Assembly: GCA_026770585.1 (NCBI GenBank)
Contig: MU646386.1
Coordinates: 469,115-515,141 of the forward strand
Reading direction: 5' to 3'
Length of the DNA: 46,027 nt
DNA from: Baffinella frigidus
Taxonomy: Eukaryota > Cryptophyceae > Cryptomonadales > Baffinellaceae
Positions 10,446 through 23,600 of this stretch are shown here, piece by piece (within the stretch, counting starts at the first letter, position 1; every line of letters starts with the position of its first letter). The translations under genes and the position numbers were made by a program. Below the pieces are notes generated by a model that was given only the letters and a program-made list of their open reading frames with translations, had not been told where the DNA came from and ran no database searches.

Positions 10446-11280
10446 GGATCCCCTCGTCCCGGGCCCCCGGAAACCGCCCCCAGTCACCCCGCCGGCACAC
10501 GCGGCGCCGTCGCAGCACGCACCGCTCGCGTCGGCTCGCCTGTGGGCCGCCCCCCCCCCGGCACAGGAGGAACCGCCCTCCGGTGACATCTGTTCCTCGG
10601 CTCGGCCTTGGATCTGGCGTAATTTTACATCCCTAAAAGTGGCTCGTACATGTCAATTGTAAACAGCCCTGTTTTTAGATGGCTCTCACGATAGCAGGTG
10701 AGTTAAACGCAGTACTGAATTTTCTCCCACCAGTTAATCAAGCGTGACCAGCATTTAGCTCCACATCTAAATGGTTGACTGAATAACCCAAGGGCTAGAA
10801 GGGGAAACGGTCTCTCCTTCGCGCCCTTTCTCAGAGACCTTTCTTGGACCATTTCTTGAGGGCCGTGGCGAGAGATCCAAGCAGAGAGCTGTTCTTGAAA
10901 AGGCCTTTCCGCGGAGAGCAGTGCATTCCGCCGAGAGGGGCACCAGGGCGGAGCTGAGCAGGCGCGCAGGACCACAGGGGCTTTTTTTTGTTGCGCCGAG
11001 GAAGGCACAGAGGTTCTCCTGTCTCCATCCACCAGGTCAGGTCGCACCAACACCCGATTCTTCCGGCAAACTCTTTGAGCTGAGGCAGTCGCGGCTTCCT
11101 CCTGGTGCTGGGTGGCGGTGTTGGTCCGGACCGTAGCCCTTGCTGGCAGCTTAGCGCTCTGGACCCCACTGTGCCTCATGCCATTTATTGGTGAAACGGG
11201 CAAGAGCTGGGTGGGTGACCAACTTAGGGAAGGTTGCAGGGTTGGGCGCTCTCTCACGAGCGGCCTCCGGTTTAAGAAAA
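10446..11280. promoter_or_regulatory. Head-to-head intergenic region (patatin gene / DP gene)
   Basis: 835 bp between divergent start codons. It lacks heptamer satellites. The open frame upstream of 10445 extends to 10589 without a recognisable domain. No TATA box or other element could be assigned. It probably holds both promoters and 5' UTRs. Confidence 0.4.
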
Positions 11281-12605
11281 ATGGTGGGCGATGGTTGGGC
11301 TCGTGGGACCATGCCTTACGCGGCTGGCGGGCGTGCAGGTGCGACAGTTGCAATGAGCTTGCTGGGCAGCATGACCATTGTCAAGGAAGAAGGGTACGCC
11401 GACCACTATTACGATAACGCGTACGAGTCCGATCTCCATCTCGGACACGACAGCGCTCTCGCCAGCCACCTCCAGGGCCTCTACCAGGTTGGTGCCGCCT
11501 GCCACAAAGTCAGGGGCCCTGCGGGCCTTAGCTGCGGGTCTCGGCTTGCTGAAACGCTCATGACCTGACCTGTCTGCGCTCCCCCCAGGACCTCGGGCTC
11601 GACCCCATCGTGACCAGCCTGGAGCTTGACCGTTCGCACCCTACCATGCGTCATCTCGCGGAGGCCACTCAAGGTGCGCTGCCACCCCGTGCCCCAAACC
11701 GTCGTTGCGCCTGGAAGCAGCTCCGACTGAAAGAAGCTGTGTTTCGAGGCTCTTGCTCGAAAGCTCCCAGCGCCGCGTTAATCCACAAAACGACCATTCA
11801 GGCGCATTGTGTGCTGCTTATGTAGAGCGCCACTGGCACAGAACTGCTGTTCGTTCGGCTGGGCGCCAAAGAATGAACCTCAGCAACAATGCCTCCGGGC
11901 GGACCACAGCTGACGCTTGGTCCACCCTGCGCAGCCAACGCCGCTTCGTCCCTGATCGAGCTGGGGTACGGGGCGCGGGGGTGCGACGAGCAGCCTGCGA
12001 AGCGTCCGCGCGTGGAGAGTGGACTAGCGCCGCACCCGGCACACCACACGCCCGGCAAGGACCCGCTGGAGATGCGGGAGACCCCGGTGTGTACCCTCTC
12101 ATCCCCCCAGCGCGTCCCAACGTCTGAATTTCTGTCACACTGAAGAGAGTCGAGCCTTTGCGTGCAAAGTGTACAGCGCTACAGCGCCGTGGATGTGTGC
12201 GTCGACCAGTTGCCGTCGTGTGCGTCAGAAACTTACCGTTGAGTTGCCGTTATGGGCGTTCGCAACTTACCGTTGAGGGTCGGACTCAGGTGCGGCGGCG
12301 GGTGAGCGTGGAGGACTCCCCCAAGAGCTACAACGGGCACGGCGCGGTGCGCTTCGAGTCTCCGAAGGCCGGGCAGGCGCAACTGTCCTCCTCCTCCTCA
12401 GTCTCCCCGATGCAGCAGAGCCACGCGGGGAGCCCTGTCGACGCGAAGGAGGCTGCGCGCATGGAGCACTCGTATGCTCCAACCCTCCTCATTCACCCTC
12501 CGGATGTCTCCCCAGCGATTTTTTTTAATGACTGCTCCCCCTATCGCTTGAGATTTCTTTGAGCGTGGAGATGACGGCGGACCTGCACTCTATAAACCCT
12601 GCACC

Positions 12606-12644
<39 letters not shown>

Positions 12645-15600
12645 AGCCTCAAGCCTCAAGCACAACGCCCCGTGCACAGGGTGGTGGCGCTGCTGCAGAG
12701 CGGAGTGAACGGCAAGGCGCGGCGCGCATGCCGCGTCACTGCCGAAGAGGCGCCCCGCACGCCCCCCTCGGAGGACTCGCCCCCGCGCGCCAAAAAGCCC
12801 GGGGAGGGGGCGGGCCGGCAGTCGAGGATCAATGCCACCGTGCTGGTGGAGAAGGTACCCCCCATAAATATTACACCCTGCACCCTGAGTACCCACCAAC
12901 CCAGACCCTACAACCTGAACCCTGAGTACCCCCCTACACCCTGCACCCTGGACCCTGCCCGGCCCTGCACCCGAAACACGAAATCCGAAAACCTGGTAGC
13001 CTGAACCCAAAACACGAAACCCTGATTCCGAAACCCGGAACTTGAAAAGCTGAAAAGCTGAATGTGAAACCCGAAAACAGGACAAGAAGAACCAGGGGCT
13101 GCGGCAGTTCAGCCTGCGGGTGTGTAGACAGGTGGAGCATAAGATGACCACCACGTACAACGAGGTACACCACACCCTCAACCCCGAACCCTACACCCTA
13201 CACCCTAAACCCTACACCCTAAACCCTAAACCCTAAACCCCAAACTCCAAACCCTAAACCTAGACCCTAAACCCCAAAACCTTACCCAGGTGGCCGACGA
13301 GCTGGTCAAGGAGTTCAAGGTAACCAACCCCAACCCCTAAACCCTAAACCCTACACTCCAAACCATCAACCCTACACTCTAAACCTTAAACCCTAAACCC
13401 TAAACCCTACACTCTTAACCCCAAACCATAAACCCTACACTCCAAACCCTAAACCCTCCACTCTAAACCCAAACCCCTACACTCAAAACCCTAAACCTTA
13501 CAATCTAAACCCTAAACCCTACTCTCTAAACCCTAAACCATACACTCTAAACCCTAAACACTACACTCTAAAACCTCACTCTAAACCCTAATCCCCAAAA
13601 CCTCGACAATAAATAATAAATACCAAATAATAAACCCTCAACCCGCAACGCAGGACGAGGAGACGGACGTGTGCGACGAGAAGAACATCCGAAGGCGTGC
13701 TTACGACGCCCTCAACGTACGCCCCTACACCCTCAAGTTATTTGGTTTTAAAATCCTCAACCCTGAACCCTACACCCTAAATCCTAAACCCCAACCCCCG
13801 CACCCCAACCCCCAAACCCCAAACCTAAAACCCAAATCCCTTACGCCCAAACCCAAAACCCCAAACCCCGTACCCCGAACCCCGAACCCTAAACGCCACA
13901 CCCCAAACCCCAAACTCCAAACCCCTGAACCCGAAACCGAAAACGCAGGTGCTGACCGCGATGGACATCATCGCGAAGGACAAGAAGGATATCCGGTGGA
14001 AGGGCTTCCCCCCGATGATTGGCGACGACGGCGCCCAGTACACCCCAAACCACAAACCTTCAACCCTAAGCCCCGAACCCCGAACCCCAAACCCTCAACC
14101 CTAGCCATAAACCCTCAACCCCAACCCCCAAAAATCAAAACCCCAAACTCCAAACCCCAAAACCTAATCCCCAAAACCCCACACCCCAAACCCTGAACCC
14201 TGAACCCTAAACCGCAACCCCCAAAGCAGGTCCGCGGGCAACCACGCGCAGCGCGAGAAGAAGCGCCTCCGGTAGACCCCCTAAACCCCACACCTTAAAC
14301 CCTACACCCTGAACCTAAACCCCCAAACCCCCAAACCCCAACCCCCAAAACCTAAATCGTAAATCATAAATTTCATATTAAATAATAAACAATAAACCCC
14401 CCGCACCCTGACGCAGGCAAAAGATCGAGCAGAAGAAGCAGGAGGTGATCGACAAGGAGACACAGCTTCGCGAGCTGGCCTCCCAGTTCGTCTGTCTCCG
14501 CCAGGCACGCTCCCCAACCTCACACCTAAGAGAAGTTAGGGAGTAGAGCTCACACCTTGAAAAAGATAGGGAGTAGAGCGTACTATCCCCTACCTAAACC
14601 TAAACCTCAACCCCGATCCATGATGCCTGATCGCGAGCTGGCCACCCAGTTGGTCTCTGCCTCTGCTAGGCACGCTCCCTAAGTTCGCTAAGTTCGCCTC
14701 CGCCAGACACGACGCTCCCTAACCATGATCACTCATTACTCCCAAACCCTGCACCACTCCCTAACCCTGATCCCTAATTACTCCCTGACCCTAAAACACT
14801 CCCTCACCCTGAGCCCGAATCTGGGTCGCGACCCAGGTCGTCTGCATCCGCCGCCAGGTACTCCCTACTCCGTACCTAAACCGGAGGCACACGACCTAAA
14901 CCCTACTACCCTAACCCTCCGCCCTGCACCCTTGCGCGAGTTCGCGACGTAGTTTGTGTGCTTTCGCCAGGCACGCCCAACCAAACCCTAAACCCTACAC
15001 CCTAAACAAACCTACACCTTACACAAACCTACACCCTGAACAAACCTACACCCTACAATCATACCCTAAACACACCAAACTCTAATCCCTCAACCCTACT
15101 CCCTGACCCGAGCTGGCCACCCACTGCCTCCGCCAGACACGCCCTACTCCCTAACTTCTCTTCTTCTTCATTTCTCTTAGCCTAAAGACAAGTGGTCCAA
15201 ACGCCTCGGAGCCTCCCTCACCTTAACTAATCCCTAATGGGGACTCCCTAACCCTGAAGGCACTCCCTCTCTAACGCTCTAACGCTGAATCCCTACTCCC
15301 TAACCCCTCCTCCCTCCACCCTCCATGTCCCAAATCTTAAACCCTAAAACCTTCTCCCTACTCCCTGAACCAAAACCCTGATCCCTAATCCCTAGACCCT
15401 AACCCCTAATGCCCCACTCCTAACCCCAACCTCTGGCAGCTGCTGGACCGCAACGCGGAGCCGAAGTACTCCCAGACCCCCAAACCCCTAAGTCCCTAAA
15501 TCCCTAACCCCCTACACTGACCCCTACGCCGTTGCCTACCGTAGGGGCTACCGTAGGGGCCTACGCACTACCCGTACCCGAAAACCCTTACCCCTCAACC

Positions 15601-16426
15601 CCGGGCAGCTGCTGGACCGCAACGCGAAGCCGGAGTTCTCGCAGGCCAACACTAAGACCCGCATCTTCCTCCCGTTTGTCATCGGTGCGCCCCCCCCCCC
15701 CTCCGCTGTGTGTTCTGAGATGTATTTTTGGTATTGTCCCAACCTGCCCACCCCACCTAACTACACCCCCCCACACGCCTTCCACCCAACCTACCCAACC
15801 CTCCACACACATTCCTCCCTGTGAGCCGCCTGAGTGGGCCGCGTCGGGGTGCGTGGCACGGATGGCTCCCGCGTGTGCCTCTGTCCGTTGGGGCGCGGGA
15901 CGCGCGTTGTGTGCTTCCCCTGCCTCGCCTCATCTCTGCCCCCCCACATCTCAACCTTTCCCTCCCATCTTCTGCCCCCCACACTTGAACCTTTCCCTCT
16001 CATCCGAACGTTTCCCGTGCGTGTGATGCGCCGCCCCTCGCATCTAATCCAATCCGCCCTGGAGCTGCGGAACCCGGAACCCTAGCCCGTAAACCATCAA
16101 CCCCAACCGCAGTAAACACGGAGAAGGACAACACGATCGAGTGCGAGATCTCCGAGAACAAGCAGGCAGCGGAGTTCACGTGCTCCGACCCCTTCTGGCT
16201 CCATGACGACCGCGAGACCCTCAACATGATGCACTCCACCCTCTGCCCCGAGGACGCGATGCACACGCACCTCCCCGAGGACGTTGCGAAGTTCGTCATG
16301 GCCCTGAAACCGAAGCGCAAGAGGGGAGGTGGCGCGGGGTTGGGCTCGTCGTCAGCGCTGCCCGGTAGTGACGACGACTGCGACGTCGAGCACGAGGAAA
16401 TGGCTGAGTCGGAGGGCGAGCTGTAG
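11281..16426 (+). CDS. DP: DP-family transcription factor (E2F dimerization partner)
   Basis: DP heterodimerises with E2F and binds cell-cycle promoters in the nucleus. Exons: 11281-11487, 11589-11673, 11884-12086, 12290-12471, 12680-12854, 13081-13164, 13290-13319, 13654-13716, 13949-14037, 14230-14271, 14417-14504, 15609-15684, 16113-16426; 1638 nt, 545 codons plus stop, all phases consistent. The winged-helix DNA-binding domain (about residues 275-365) reads LRQFSLRVCRQVEHK, TTTYNEVADELV, then the DP signature NIRRRAYDALNVLTAMDII and IRWKGFP. A coiled coil follows (KIEQKKQEVIDKETQLRELA), then the DP C-terminal dimerization domain (LPFVIVNTEKDNTIECEIS, DPFWLHDD). The tail is acidic. Residues 1-250 are low-complexity and unrecognised. 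The ATG at 11281 sits in AAAATGG; it is the first in-frame ATG, but the true first exon could lie upstream. The donor after exon 11 is GC (CCAG|GCACGC). Confidence 0.94.
13180..13625. repeat. CCCTAAA heptamer array
   Basis: C-rich sense-strand telomere-type units filling the DP introns around exon 13290-13319. Similar tracts fill 12596-12660 (TCAACCC), 13730-13945 and 14040-14225. Confidence 0.95.
14622..15150 (+). pseudogene. Five decayed copies of the DP exon 11 / donor junction
   Basis: The 3' end of exon 11 (CGCGAGCTGGCC...CTCCGCCAG followed by intron bases GCACGCTCCC) recurs at about 14630-14675, 14688-14715, 14819-14865, 14931-14980 and 15108-15145. Each carries part of the exon end plus the first intron bases and is followed by CCCTAA-type sequence. 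None keeps an open frame over the whole exon. Confidence 0.8.
15436..15478 (+). pseudogene. Decayed copy of DP exon 12 5' end
   Basis: GGCAGCTGCTGGACCGCAAC and the following bases copy the acceptor and first 12 codons of exon 12 (15609-15684), reading LLDRNAEPKYSQ instead of LLDRNAKPEFSQ, then run into ACCCCCAAACCCC. Confidence 0.85.
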
Positions 16427-16670
16427 GGAGCCGCTGAGCTGTGAGGAGGAGGGAGTGTTAAGGTGAGAGGGGGAATGTCTTAAGTTGTTCTCTGGGTATC
16501 TGTAAGTTGTGGCGATGTGCCCTTCCCCGGATTTGTCAGAAAGGAATGCGTGGGGCGAGCGTGGGTGAGAGTTTTCCCATCCCAGATTTATCAATCGTGA
16601 CGCGGGGGTGAGAGGGCGGAGGTGATCTGTGAGGTTTTAAGGTGTCGCCCGTGTGGGATGGTGTTGAGGC

Positions 16671-16672
<2 letters not shown>

Positions 16673-16706
<34 letters not shown>
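16673..16706. repeat. (TG)n microsatellite
   Basis: Seventeen TG units between the DP and RBM22 3' ends. Confidence 0.97.
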
Positions 16707-16707
<1 letters not shown>

Positions 16708-16853
16708 TTTAGAAATGAAGTCGAGAGTTCTTCCGTGATTATGTGGCGTGGACGAGCAAGGTGTTGACGCATGCCCTCGCACGACTTCGGAATCGAGGGG
16801 TCGAGATGGGAGGAGGCAGGGCGCCCTGCACGTAGGCCTCACCTCAGGTGCGG

Positions 16854-16982
16854 TAGGGGTACCTCGCTCGTAAGCAACCGCCTCCCCCTAAAGGACCCTA
16901 CAGTACATGCATAGGCCTATGCCTAGGGCCCCATGGTGGGCCCAGGGGTGGGGCGCTTTCTTGTGAGCGTGGTACCCCTGTA
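16854..16982. mobile_element. MITE family 1, copy A
   Basis: About 130 bp with inverted ends TAGGGGTACCTCGCTCGTAAG and its complement, with a CCTAGGGCCC-type palindromic centre. The TA at each end probably represents the target duplication. Confidence 0.75.
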
Positions 16983-17259
16983 GGTCCAAACTCAGGTGCG
17001 GTGCTTTACTGCAAAGCAACGCAAAATCTTTCGAACGTCACTCTTGCCGCCCCCCTCCTGTCTCCGCCCGCCAACTCCCAACAATGGCTGCCCTTCCCAC
17101 GGCTCGCTCGCCGCAGGCGCCCCTGGCAACCTCCCCCCAGGGGTTGATTAACCCCCCCCCCGTCCATCCAAACCCCCTCTCCCTCTCCCTCTCCCTCTCC
17201 CTCTCAGTGTGCTGAGACCACTCGAAACACCTTGCCCAAGTGCGGACCGCCTCTCAACC

Positions 17260-17382
17260 TACAGGGGTACCTCGCTCATAAGAAACCGCCCCCCACTAGG
17301 ACCCTACAGTAGGACCATGCCTAGGGCCCTATGGTGTCCTAGGGGGGGGGGGGCGTTTTCTTATGAGCGAGGTACCCCTGTA
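17260..17382. mobile_element. MITE family 1, copy B
   Basis: TACAGGGGTACCTCGCTCAT on the left and its reverse complement on the right, near-perfect over about 25 bp, with TA at both ends. No coding capacity. Confidence 0.85.
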
Positions 17383-17619
17383 GGTGGAGCAGCTCAACGC
17401 CCCATCCCGAGGCGGGCCTATCTATCCCAAAGCGGAACCTTCCGGATCCTTATCCGCAGGCCCCCCCCTATGTCCCCACGGTATTTCCTAGCGTAGGTCG
17501 GTCCCTCACGCCTTTCCCGACCTAAAGGACCTCAAGGGAAGCCTGCCGCGCGTCAACTTGACACCTCAATGGCAACTTGACGCGCGACAGCCGACGGACG
17601 CGTGCGTGTGAAGCGCGGC

Positions 17620-20600
17620 TTACTTCTTCTGCGGGGGGCGCCCCGGGGGCGGCGGCGGGATGCGGTCGGGCCTCTGCGGGGGGGGGCGCGCGCGTCAGGT
17701 GTGTAAGGTTTGACCAGATTGGCAAAGTATGGGTGTTGGAGGCGGCGGGATGCGATCGGGTCTCAGTCCCGAGGGACTTGCGTCAAGGTCCTAAGATGAG
17801 GAGTCAGGCTCCTAACCTGAGGCTTGCGTGTTTTGACCAGTACAGCATGTGGCCCAAGCGCTCCGACAGCGTGCCCTTTCTGACCGGGTTCCATGTCCCG
17901 GGCTTTGGGTTCCACATTTCGTGTTTCGGGTCCAGCGTTTCGGGGTCCGGGTCGGGAACGCACCGTGCCAATCTGGTTGGGGCTCATCGACAGGGGGATA
18001 CCGGGTTTTTGGGTTTCCGGTGTCGGGTTTCGGGTTTCAGGTACAGCGTTTCGGGTTTCGGGTTTCGAATTCAGGGTTGCGGGCTTCGGGCTTTCGGTTT
18101 TCGAGTACAGCGTTTCGGGCTTCGGGTTTCGGGTCCAGGGTTTCAAGGTTACCGTGGCCATCTGGTTGGGGTTCAGAGCGCGCGCGCGCGCTCGAGAGAG
18201 AGAGATAGAGAGACCCTACACCCTCAAACCCTCAACCCTCACCCATCACGGGTTTCCGATTTCCGGGTTCGGGTACAGCGTTTCGGGTCCAGCATTTCGG
18301 GCTTCGGGCCAGGTACGCACCGTGCCCATCTGGTTGGGGTTCATGGACGGGTAGTTCATCGTTGGCATCGCGAACGCCCCCGGCATCGGCGCCATCGGCA
18401 TCGCCATCGGCCCCGATCCGGGAAGCGGCATCGCTGCTCCCGGGTACGGGAACGGGTTCCTAGTTGAGGGTTTGGAGTTTAGGGTTTGGGGTTTGGGGTT
18501 TGGGGTTTGGGGTTTGGGGCTAGGGTTTGGGGTCAGGGTTCAGGGTTTAGGGTGTAGGGTTTAGGGTTTAGGGTTCAGGGTTTAGGGTTTAGGGTTCAGG
18601 CTTTCGGGTTTGGGGGTTACATCATCGGCATGCCCATCCCGGGGCCTCCCGCGGTCATGGCTGGGTCGGAGGGCGGCATGGGGAGCCCCTTGGTCTGCCC
18701 TTGCATTTCGCGCGCCTGCCAGACGAACACCAGTAAGGAAAAGACGCCTCAATCCGGGGATATAATTTAATTTAATGAAAATGGGCACCGGAATTTGCTA
18801 CACAGAAGGCTCATGCTAGTGATAGTAAAGCATGTCCCTTGGTCTGTCACTGCATTTCGCGCGCCTGCGGGGGTGTAGGGTGTAGGGTGTAGGGTGTAGG
18901 GTTTAGGGGGGGCGGGAGTGGGGACGAGTTCATCTCGGAAGATAACTGAATCAGTTCCTTTTCAATAGGAGGTTGCATAGGGGGAATTAGTTAGGGCATA
19001 GTAAATTTAATGAGGCCTCCTAATTAAATGAAACCGCTGATTAGGGACCTGATTCAGTTATCCTTCGCGATGAGAGTGTTAGGAAAAAGACGCCTGTTCT
19101 GGGAACTCCGCGGTTTCAGGGAAGACGGGAGGCTCATCTGGAACATCGTTGAGTTAAATGAAACTGGGCAACGAAACGACCATACATTTTCTTTACTTTG
19201 ACTAGCAAGAACTTTCTGTGTAGTAAATTTCGTTGCCCATTTTCATTAGATAAAATGATGTTCCCGGATTAAGGGGTCGAAGGGGGGCGGGAGGCGTATC
19301 CTAAACCCCCACCCCTAACCCCTAAATCCTGAAGCCTGAATCCCAACGCCTGCGCAGGTTTCCCCTAGGGGGGGCAGGGGTGGGAAAGGGTGTTAGGGGG
19401 GCTGGGGACGAGTGTGAGGGAAATGGGTGGGCACGAGTCTTAGGGGAAAGAGGCGAGGACGCGTGTTACGGGAAAGGGGTGAGAACGACTGTTAAACGAC
19501 CCCCCACGACTGTTGGGACAATAGAGGGTTTGCTAGCCCTGCTCCCACCCTGTTGGGTCACGGGCTCATTGCTCATGCAACCGTGCAACGTTGACTTTGG
19601 GGATACGTTGACGGTTGATTATTAGTCAATCTCTTTCGAGCCGACTGCTCCCTGAACCCTGGACCCTAAACCCTGAAGCCTGAAGCCTAAGCGACGCACC
19701 TTCTCGGGCCTGCCCCACATGCCCGGGGCATCCTTAATCCCAAACCCTAATTCCTGAGCCCTAAACCCTGAACCCTGAAGCCCAAGTGACGCACCTTCTG
19801 GGGCCTGCCCCACATAAGCTTGAGGCGCGCGCCCTTGATTGAGAGCACGCCTGGTTAAGGGGTTGGGGTTTAGGGGTTGGGGTTTAGAGTTTAGGGTTGA
19901 GATCTGGTGTTTGGTGTTTGGTGTTTGGTGCTGGTGTTGGTGTTGAAAGATGTGGGATTTAGGGTTGCTGACAGGTTTAGGGTTCAGGGTTGCTAACATG
20001 TTTAGGGTGTAGGATTTAGGGTTTAGGGTTTAGGGATTAGGGTTTAAGGGTTGGGGGGTTACCAGCGAGCTTCTTGGCAGCAGCCTCGGCGCTCTCGCGC
20101 TCAATGTACGTCACGAACGCGCAGTTCGATGCGGGCACCACCTGTGTTTAGGGTTTGGGGTTCAGGGGTTTGGGTTTGGGGTTTGGGGTTTAGGGTTTGG
20201 GGTTTGGGGTTTTGGGGGCTGGGGTTTGGGGTTTGGGGTTTNNNNNNNNNNNNNNNNNNNNNNNNNNNNNNNNNNNNNNNNNNNNNNNNNNNNNNNNNNN
20301 NNNNNNNNNNNNNNNNNNNNNNNNNNNNNNNNNNNNNNNNNNNNNNNNNNNNNNNNNNNNNNNNNNNNNNNNNNNNNNNNNNNNNNNNNNNNNNNNNNNN
20401 NNNNNNNNNNNNNNNNNNNNNNNNNNNNNNNNNNNNNNNNNNNNNNNNNNNNNNNNNNNNNNNNNNNNNNNNNNNNNNNNNNNNNNNNNNNNNNNNNNNN
20501 NNNNNNNNNNNNNNNNNNNNNNNNNNNNNNNNNNNNNNNNNNNNNNNNNNNNNNNNNNNNNNNNNNNNNNNNNNNNNNNNNNNNNNNNNNNNNNNNNNNN

Positions 20601-23600
20601 NNNNNNNNNNNNNNNNNNNNNNNNNNNNNNNNNNNNNNNNNNNNNNNNNNNNNNNNNNNNNNNNNNNNNNNNNNNNNNNNNNNNNNNNNNNNNNNNNNNN
20701 NNNNNNNNNNNNNNNNNNNNNNNNNNNNNNNNNNNNNNNNNNNNNNNNNNNNNNNNNNNNNNNNNNNNNNNNNNNNNNNNNNNNNNNNNNNNNNNNNNNN
20801 NNNNNNNNNNNNNNNNNNNNNNNNNNNNNNNNNNNNNNNNNNNNNNNNNNNNNNNNNNNNNNNNNNNNNNNNNNNNNNNNNNNNNNNNNNNNNNNNNNNN
20901 NNNNNNNNNNNNNNNNNNNNNNNNNNNNNNNNNNNNNNNNNNNNNNNNNNNNNNNNNNNNNNNNNNNNNNNNNNNNNNNNNNNNNNNNNNNNNNNNNNNN
21001 NNNNNNNNNNNNNNNNNNNNNNNNNNNNNNNNNNNNNNNNNNNNNNNNNNNNNNNNNNNNNNNNNNNNNNNNNNNNNNNNNNNNNNNNNNNNNNNNNNNN
21101 NNNNNNNNNNNNNNNNNNNNNNNNNNNNNNNNNNNNNNNNNNNNNNNNNNNNNNNNNNNNNNNNNNNNNNNNNNNNNNNNNNNNNNNNNNNNNNNNNNNN
21201 NNNNNNNNNNNNNNNNNNNNNNNNNNNNNNNNNNGTATTGTGTATTGTGTATTGTGTATTGTGTAGTGTGTATTGTGTATTGTGTATTGTGTATTGTGTA
21301 TTGTGTATTGTGTATTGTGTATTGTGTATTGTGTATTGTGTATTGTATGTTGGCTAGGGGAGAACCTCGGGGGGCGTGAGGTCCATCTTATCCGCCTTGC
21401 CAATGTACTTGGAAGTGAGGTCGTCTGTCCCGTGGTACCGGTCCCGGATGTTCTGGTCGCGGCTCCCGCGCTGCGAACCGCGATAGAGGTTAGCGAGCGA
21501 GAGAGAGAGAGCGAGAGAGCGAGAGAGAGAGAGAGCAATCGAAAGAAAGAGAACGAGAGCGAGAGCGAGAGAGAGCGCGCGCGAGAGAGAGAGAGAGCGC
21601 GAGAGAGAGCGCGAGAGAGCGCGAGAGAGCGCGAGAAAGACTAGCGAATACGAACACGCACCCTCCCGCGCTGCAAACAACGACAGGGGTTACGAAGGGA
21701 ACATTTTTATTGTTTAATGAAACCGTTCCCCCCGGTGGGGGGAGGAGGGGCAGGGGGAGGAGAGGAGGGAGGGGTCGTGTGGGTTCTTATTTTGAATTTT
21801 AATATGTTCTTGCAAAAAACATCGGAGACCATTTGCATGTCTTCACTTAAACCTTGCACACTTCCATCCAGCAATTGGTCGGAATATGGGACCTGCGAGG
21901 CTTAGGGTCTACATGGGGAGTTCGCAGCCCCCCCCCCCCTCTCCTCAAGCATGGCAGAGTGGTAATAACGTCCAGTTATGAGGGGGAGGAGAGGAGGGTG
22001 GGGGCTTTCAAGCCTACATGGTGCCATCGCTGGAGTAAAGGTGGGAAACACAAGGTGATCCAATAATTCCCTAGATAAGGGGGCACAATCATCATGCAAA
22101 AAACTCAACCCGGACCTGAATAGATTTAATTTCGGGAACTATCCATCTAAAATATGTATGGTACACACCCAGCTATCTTAAAGCCCTAAAGCTACGAAAT
22201 GGCTCAAACGCCAAGACAAATCTGAAATTGAATATATTCAGGAACGCGTAGAAATGGATCGAAATGAAGGACTTAGGGTTTAGGGTTTAGGGTTTAGGGT
22301 GCAGGGTTAGGGTCACGTTTCGGGTGAGGGTCTGAGTGTTTAGGGGGTGTTGTTTATCATGAAAAGGGGACCTGCGAGGCGCGCATCTGCTCCTTGATCT
22401 CCTCCATGTCCGCCGACTTGTCGCGCATCACCTGGTGTACGGTTGCCGTTGGCGTTTAGCTTTTTGTTGTTTGTTATGTATTTATTATTTATTATTATTT
22501 AATGTTCAGGTTTTGGGGTTTGGGATTTGGGGTTAAGGGTTTAGGGTTTAGGGTTTAGGGTTTCCTTTTTTTTGGTTTTTGGTTTTTGGTTTGGGGTTCA
22601 TGATTTAGGGTTTACGGCTCAGGGGGTTCAGAGTTCTGGAGGAGATTCTAGAGAAGACAGAAGAGGCGCCAATTAAAGCTGAGAGAGCACACATCCCAGC
22701 CGAACCTGAAGGATCGGCTCCAATTCCCGTACAAAACCGCGGCGCACAGACAAATTGGGCTAGGGCGCTTCGCGGGAGTATTAACAACAATCCACCAACA
22801 GCCTCACGCGGCTGAAAAGTGTCCTGCGAAGGAATGAAATTACTTGATTTCGTAGGACCCTACCGGAAGAAATCTGGGACCTGGAATTTTCCTGTGGGAG
22901 TGAATAGATGGCTGGTCCAATTTCGGTGTCTTTGGAAAAGACGATATATGCTGTGACGATATACGCTGTTTCAGAGCGCTGCCCACCGAGACAAAAGTCG
23001 AGATTTGAACGTCTCAAAGCAAAAGTGGAACCTCCGTCAACTTAAGTAACGGTGGATACCTCGACGGTCCCGAGGCGCTCGAGGGCTTCTGTCAGCTTGC
23101 GCATCCCGTCCGGGTTTGACCCTGTTTCGGGGTCTGGGTTTAGGGCCAGGACCGCTCACAAGGCCACTGGTCACCATCGTGCCCGGATATCCGGGCGTAA
23201 CGTGACCAATTCCAATACAAGTTCAAGAAAAGGATCCAATTCCGGGTCAAAGGTGTTCCCTGTAGTCTTTTGAGTGGCCGTGGCCCTTCTCGATTTGCCG
23301 AATTGCCGAGTTGGAAATTCCCTGAGTACCACGAACCCCAAAACGGTGCGTTTAAAAACGTTTCACGACCTTCGCAACCTATTTTCAAGTCGCGAACCCG
23401 GCACTTCGTCAAGTAGGAAGCGGTCAAGTCCTACCGGAATAGCTCAAGAGCTGCGGGTTTGGGGTTTGGGGTTTGGGGTTTGGCGGTTGGGGTTTCGTGT
23501 TTAGGGTTTACCCGCCAGCCGGGTTCGACCCTGTTTTCGGCTTTCAGGATTCGGGCGTGGGGCGTCGGGCGTGGGACGTGGGGTTTCGGATTTCGGGTTT

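Larger units (their letters stand above)
16427..17619. other. Tail-to-tail intergenic region (DP / RBM22)
   Basis: Holds the 3' UTRs, a (TG)n tract at 16673-16706, two copies of MITE family 1 (16854-16982 and 17260-17382) and a CCCTCT run at about 17170-17205. No coding potential was recognised. Confidence 0.6.

Noticed and set aside
16536-16842. Frames with HTHTHT repeats, and Ser/Leu/Arg frames at 21354-21680
   Set aside because: They are (TG)n and (GA)n microsatellites read as protein.
20051-21538. Open frames of 346-458 codons crossing the middle of the window
   Set aside because: They are mostly N bases plus satellite sequence, with no real coding content.
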